Assembly (NCBI GenBank): GCA_003219335.1
Contig: QHOF01000193.1
Coordinates: forward strand, 547 to 9,038
Length of the DNA stretch: 8,492 bases
Direction of reading: 5' to 3'
From: Verrucomicrobiota bacterium
Lineage (GTDB): Bacteria; Verrucomicrobiota; Verrucomicrobiia; Chthoniobacterales; UBA10450
The notes under the pieces are model-generated. The model was given only the letters and a program-made list of their open reading frames with translations. It made no database searches and was not told the DNA's origin. How positions within the stretch are numbered: the first letter of the stretch is position 1; each line of letters starts with the position of its first letter. Below are positions 6,639 to 8,492 of this stretch, piece by piece. Position numbers and translations under genes: made by a program.

Positions 6639-8298
6639 TCATTTCACCACGATTTCGCTGAACGGAAACACATAGGCCTGGAGCGAAACGAGAATGCCCA
6701 CCAGCGCCGCCAGCGCGATGCTGTGAAAGAAAACGTAACGCAAGATGTTTCCCTCGTGGCCGTACCAGTTGGTGGCTGTGCTGGCGACTACAATGCTCTG
6801 CGCGTCCACCATTTTACCCATCACGCCGCCTGAGCTATTTGCCGCGGCCATGAGCGTGGGGCTCAGGCCGAGTTGACCGGCAGTGATTTTTTGCAGGCCG
6901 CCGAAGAGGACGTTCGAGGCTGTGTCCGAACCGGTGAGCGCCACGCCGAGCCAGCCAAGCAGCGTACCGAAGAATGGATAAAGATTGCCGGTCTTGGCCA
7001 GTGCTAGCCCAAGGGTGGCGTCCATACCCGAGTACCGCGTGATGTAACCGAGCCCGAGCATCGCAGCGATTGTCAGTAGCGAAAAACGGATGCGAAAAAT
7101 AGTCTTGAGATACCCGCGCAACATTTCTCGCGGGGAAAATTTCATCAGCAGTCCCGCGATGGTCGCCGCGAGCAAGATTCCGGTGCCGGTGGCCGAAAGC
7201 CAATTCAACGTGAACACGGCGGTTTCCGGCCTGGTTGTATTTTCCGGCGTCGGTTTCGGAACAACGGGCGGCGCGCGCACGACGACCATGTGCAAACCGG
7301 CGACTCGGAAATTTGGCGCAGAAATTTTGTCCAGCGACGATTTCACTGTGGGCAACCCCCAGACGAACAAAATCAGTGTGAGCAGGATCCAAGGCACCCA
7401 CGCGCGCCGTAGCGCGGCCTTCTCGCCCGGAGGTCCGGCTGCATCCTGTCTCCGTATTGCATTTGCGACCGGAGCACGGGCAGCGGCGACATGCGAGATG
7501 TCTGCGCTGCTTTGCCTGGGCGTCCAGAATTTTAGTAGCACAACTAGCGCGATGATGGACGAAAGCGACGCGACGATGTCCACGAGCATTGGCCCGACGA
7601 AATTCGAGACCAGAAATTGCGAGACGGCGAACGCGACGCCCGCGACAAGCGCCGCGGGCCAGATTTGAATCATGCCGCGCAGACCGGCCATCGCCCATAC
7701 GACCCAGAACGGCACGATAAATGAGAAGAGCGGCAGCTGACGCCCGACCATTTTCGATAGCGCGAATTCGTCAATGCCAGTGACTTTGCTCAGCGCGATG
7801 ATCGGCGTTCCTAGCGCCCCAAACGCAACCGGTGCCGTGTTCGCGATGAGCGCGAGCCCGCACGCTTGCAGCGGTCTGAACCCGAGTTGAATCAAAATCG
7901 CCGACGTGATCGCGACCGGAGTTCCAAACCCCGCCGCGCCTTCAAAGAATGCGCCGAATGCAAATGCAATAAGAATGACTTGAATGCGTGGGTCTGGCGT
8001 AATCCTGGCAAGGCTGTCGCGCAGCAGGGCAAACAGCCCGCGTTCGACCGTGAGTTGATACAGAAAAATCAGATTGAGAATGATCCAGCCGATTGGAAAT
8101 AACCCGAACGCCGCACCGTAGATTTCCAAAGGCAAAGAGCGCGATGACCAGCGCGATCGCCAGTCCGAGCGACGCGGCTAAGTGGATACGGATTTTGAAG
8201 ACGCCAATCGCGCTCAATAAAACGACAATTGGCAGGGCAGCGACTGCGACGGAAAGCGCGGCGTTGTGAAGGGGATCGTAATTCTGAAGCCAGGTCAT
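6639..8298 (-). pseudogene. lctP: L-lactate permease family (LctP/LldP), frameshifted near residue 58
   Basis: Inner-membrane lactate/glycolate permease with many hydrophobic helices. The natural start is the ATG at 8298, giving MTWLQNYDPLHNAALSVAVA and a first helix, as in E. coli LldP. This frame runs 58 codons to FAFG (8125) and then leaves the family. The rest, from IYGAAFGLFPIGWIILNLIF (8123 onward) to the stop at 6639, lies in another frame and is uninterrupted. It includes the family hallmarks FGAFFEGAAGFGTPVAIT, NTAPVAFGALGTPI, GRQLPLFSFIVPFW, LTGSDTASNVLFG and AANSSGGVMGKMVDAQS. E. coli LldP has about 12 residues between the positions that abut here, so about 30-40 nt seem to be lost as well as the frame. 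A TTG at 8135 could start the downstream frame, but the product would lack the first helix and is unlikely to be normal. It follows the MBL hydrolase gene by 58 bp on the same strand. Confidence 0.88.
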
Positions 8299-8356
8299 CC
8301 GGGTTCCGGTGCTATGCCGGAGATTTTATGACGCGATCGGCGGTCAGATGGAATAT

Positions 8357-8492
8357 TCAAACGAGAAACGGATTGCTCTTCCGTTCCGTCCCGATCGCCG
8401 TCGGCGGGCCGTGGCCGGGGAGAACAGTGACGTCGTCGCCGAGCGGAAATAATTTTTTCCGAATGCCGGTGATCAAAAGATCGATGTCTCCG
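8357..8492 (-). CDS. MBL-fold metallo-hydrolase, C-terminal fragment (glyoxalase II-like)
   Basis: The last 44 codons of a gene that enters from the right edge on the minus strand, ending at a TGA at 8359-8357. The translation includes GDIDLLITGIRKKLFPL, then VTVLPGHGPPTAIGTERKSN and PFLV before the stop. The VLPGHGP motif, with the metal-binding histidine, followed by T-x-GxER-x-NPFL is the typical end of small metallo-beta-lactamase-fold hydrolases of the YcbL/glyoxalase II-like group (hydroxyacylglutathione hydrolase-like). The substrate cannot be fixed from the tail; annotation as a general MBL-fold hydrolase is safest. It is the upstream neighbour of the lactate permease (58 bp), and a true glyoxalase II would release D-lactate. 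Too short for a definite operon claim. Confidence 0.85.
   Translation of the reverse strand, partial: GDIDLLITGIRKKLFPLGDDVTVLPGHGPPTAIGTERKSNPFLV

Noticed and set aside
6835..7698. Minus-strand 287-codon and opposite 192-codon frames (7090-7668)
   Set aside because: Both are shadows of the lactate permease frame, which alone shows the LctP motifs.
8299..8356. CCGG...CCGG hairpin as a terminator between the MBL gene and lctP
   Set aside because: The stem is only 4 bp with no proper T-run on the minus strand; not enough to call.

Overview
The window looks like a chromosomal piece from a GC-rich, free-living bacterium. Gene style and content (a peptidoglycan-recycling kinase/nucleotidyltransferase pair, APC permeases with MIGSGIF/GAIIGTGIF motifs, a two-domain retropepsin-like protease, almost no Shine-Dalgarno sequences, and an intergenic repeat of the TGTCATTCC...GGAATCTC type) suggest a soil Verrucomicrobiota (Chthoniobacterales-like) or a neighbouring phylum. 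That placement is inference from family resemblance; there is no rRNA or other marker here. I see no phage, IS element, CRISPR array, tRNA or toxin system.

Layout. Minus strand, 3490 down to 1: an LAT-type APC amino acid permease (3490-1961), a CAT-type APC permease (1913-450), then a MNT-type nucleotidyltransferase domain gene (338 to beyond the left edge) that carries a one-base frameshift. Plus strand, starting from the divergent intergenic region 3491-3639: an exported, double-domain retropepsin-like aspartic protease (3640-4608), a REP-like hairpin repeat (about 4632-4696), a MurU-like sugar-1-phosphate nucleotidyltransferase (4704-5651), and, 2 nt later, an AmgK-like anomeric sugar kinase (5654-6636) with a frame break at its catalytic loop. 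Minus strand, convergent with amgK: an LctP/LldP lactate permease (8298-6639) with a frame break after its first 58 codons. It is preceded by the C-terminus of an MBL-fold hydrolase that enters from the right edge (8492-8357).

How the genes fit together. AmgK and MurU form a known salvage route that turns MurNAc into UDP-MurNAc without the de novo MurA/MurB steps, so 4704-6636 is read as a cell-wall recycling operon. The two amino acid permeases and the lactate permease indicate import of small organic nutrients. The MBL hydrolase resembles glyoxalase II-like enzymes, and a glyoxalase II would yield D-lactate, which gives a loose link to the lactate permease downstream.

The most unusual feature is three frame lesions in 8.5 kb. 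Each sits in an otherwise well-preserved gene: one missing G in the MNT gene, a loss of roughly 20 nt that takes out the conserved HRD histidine of the kinase, and a loss of roughly 30-40 nt in the permease. Either the assembly is inaccurate here or several genes are freshly broken. I found no convincing new biological system.
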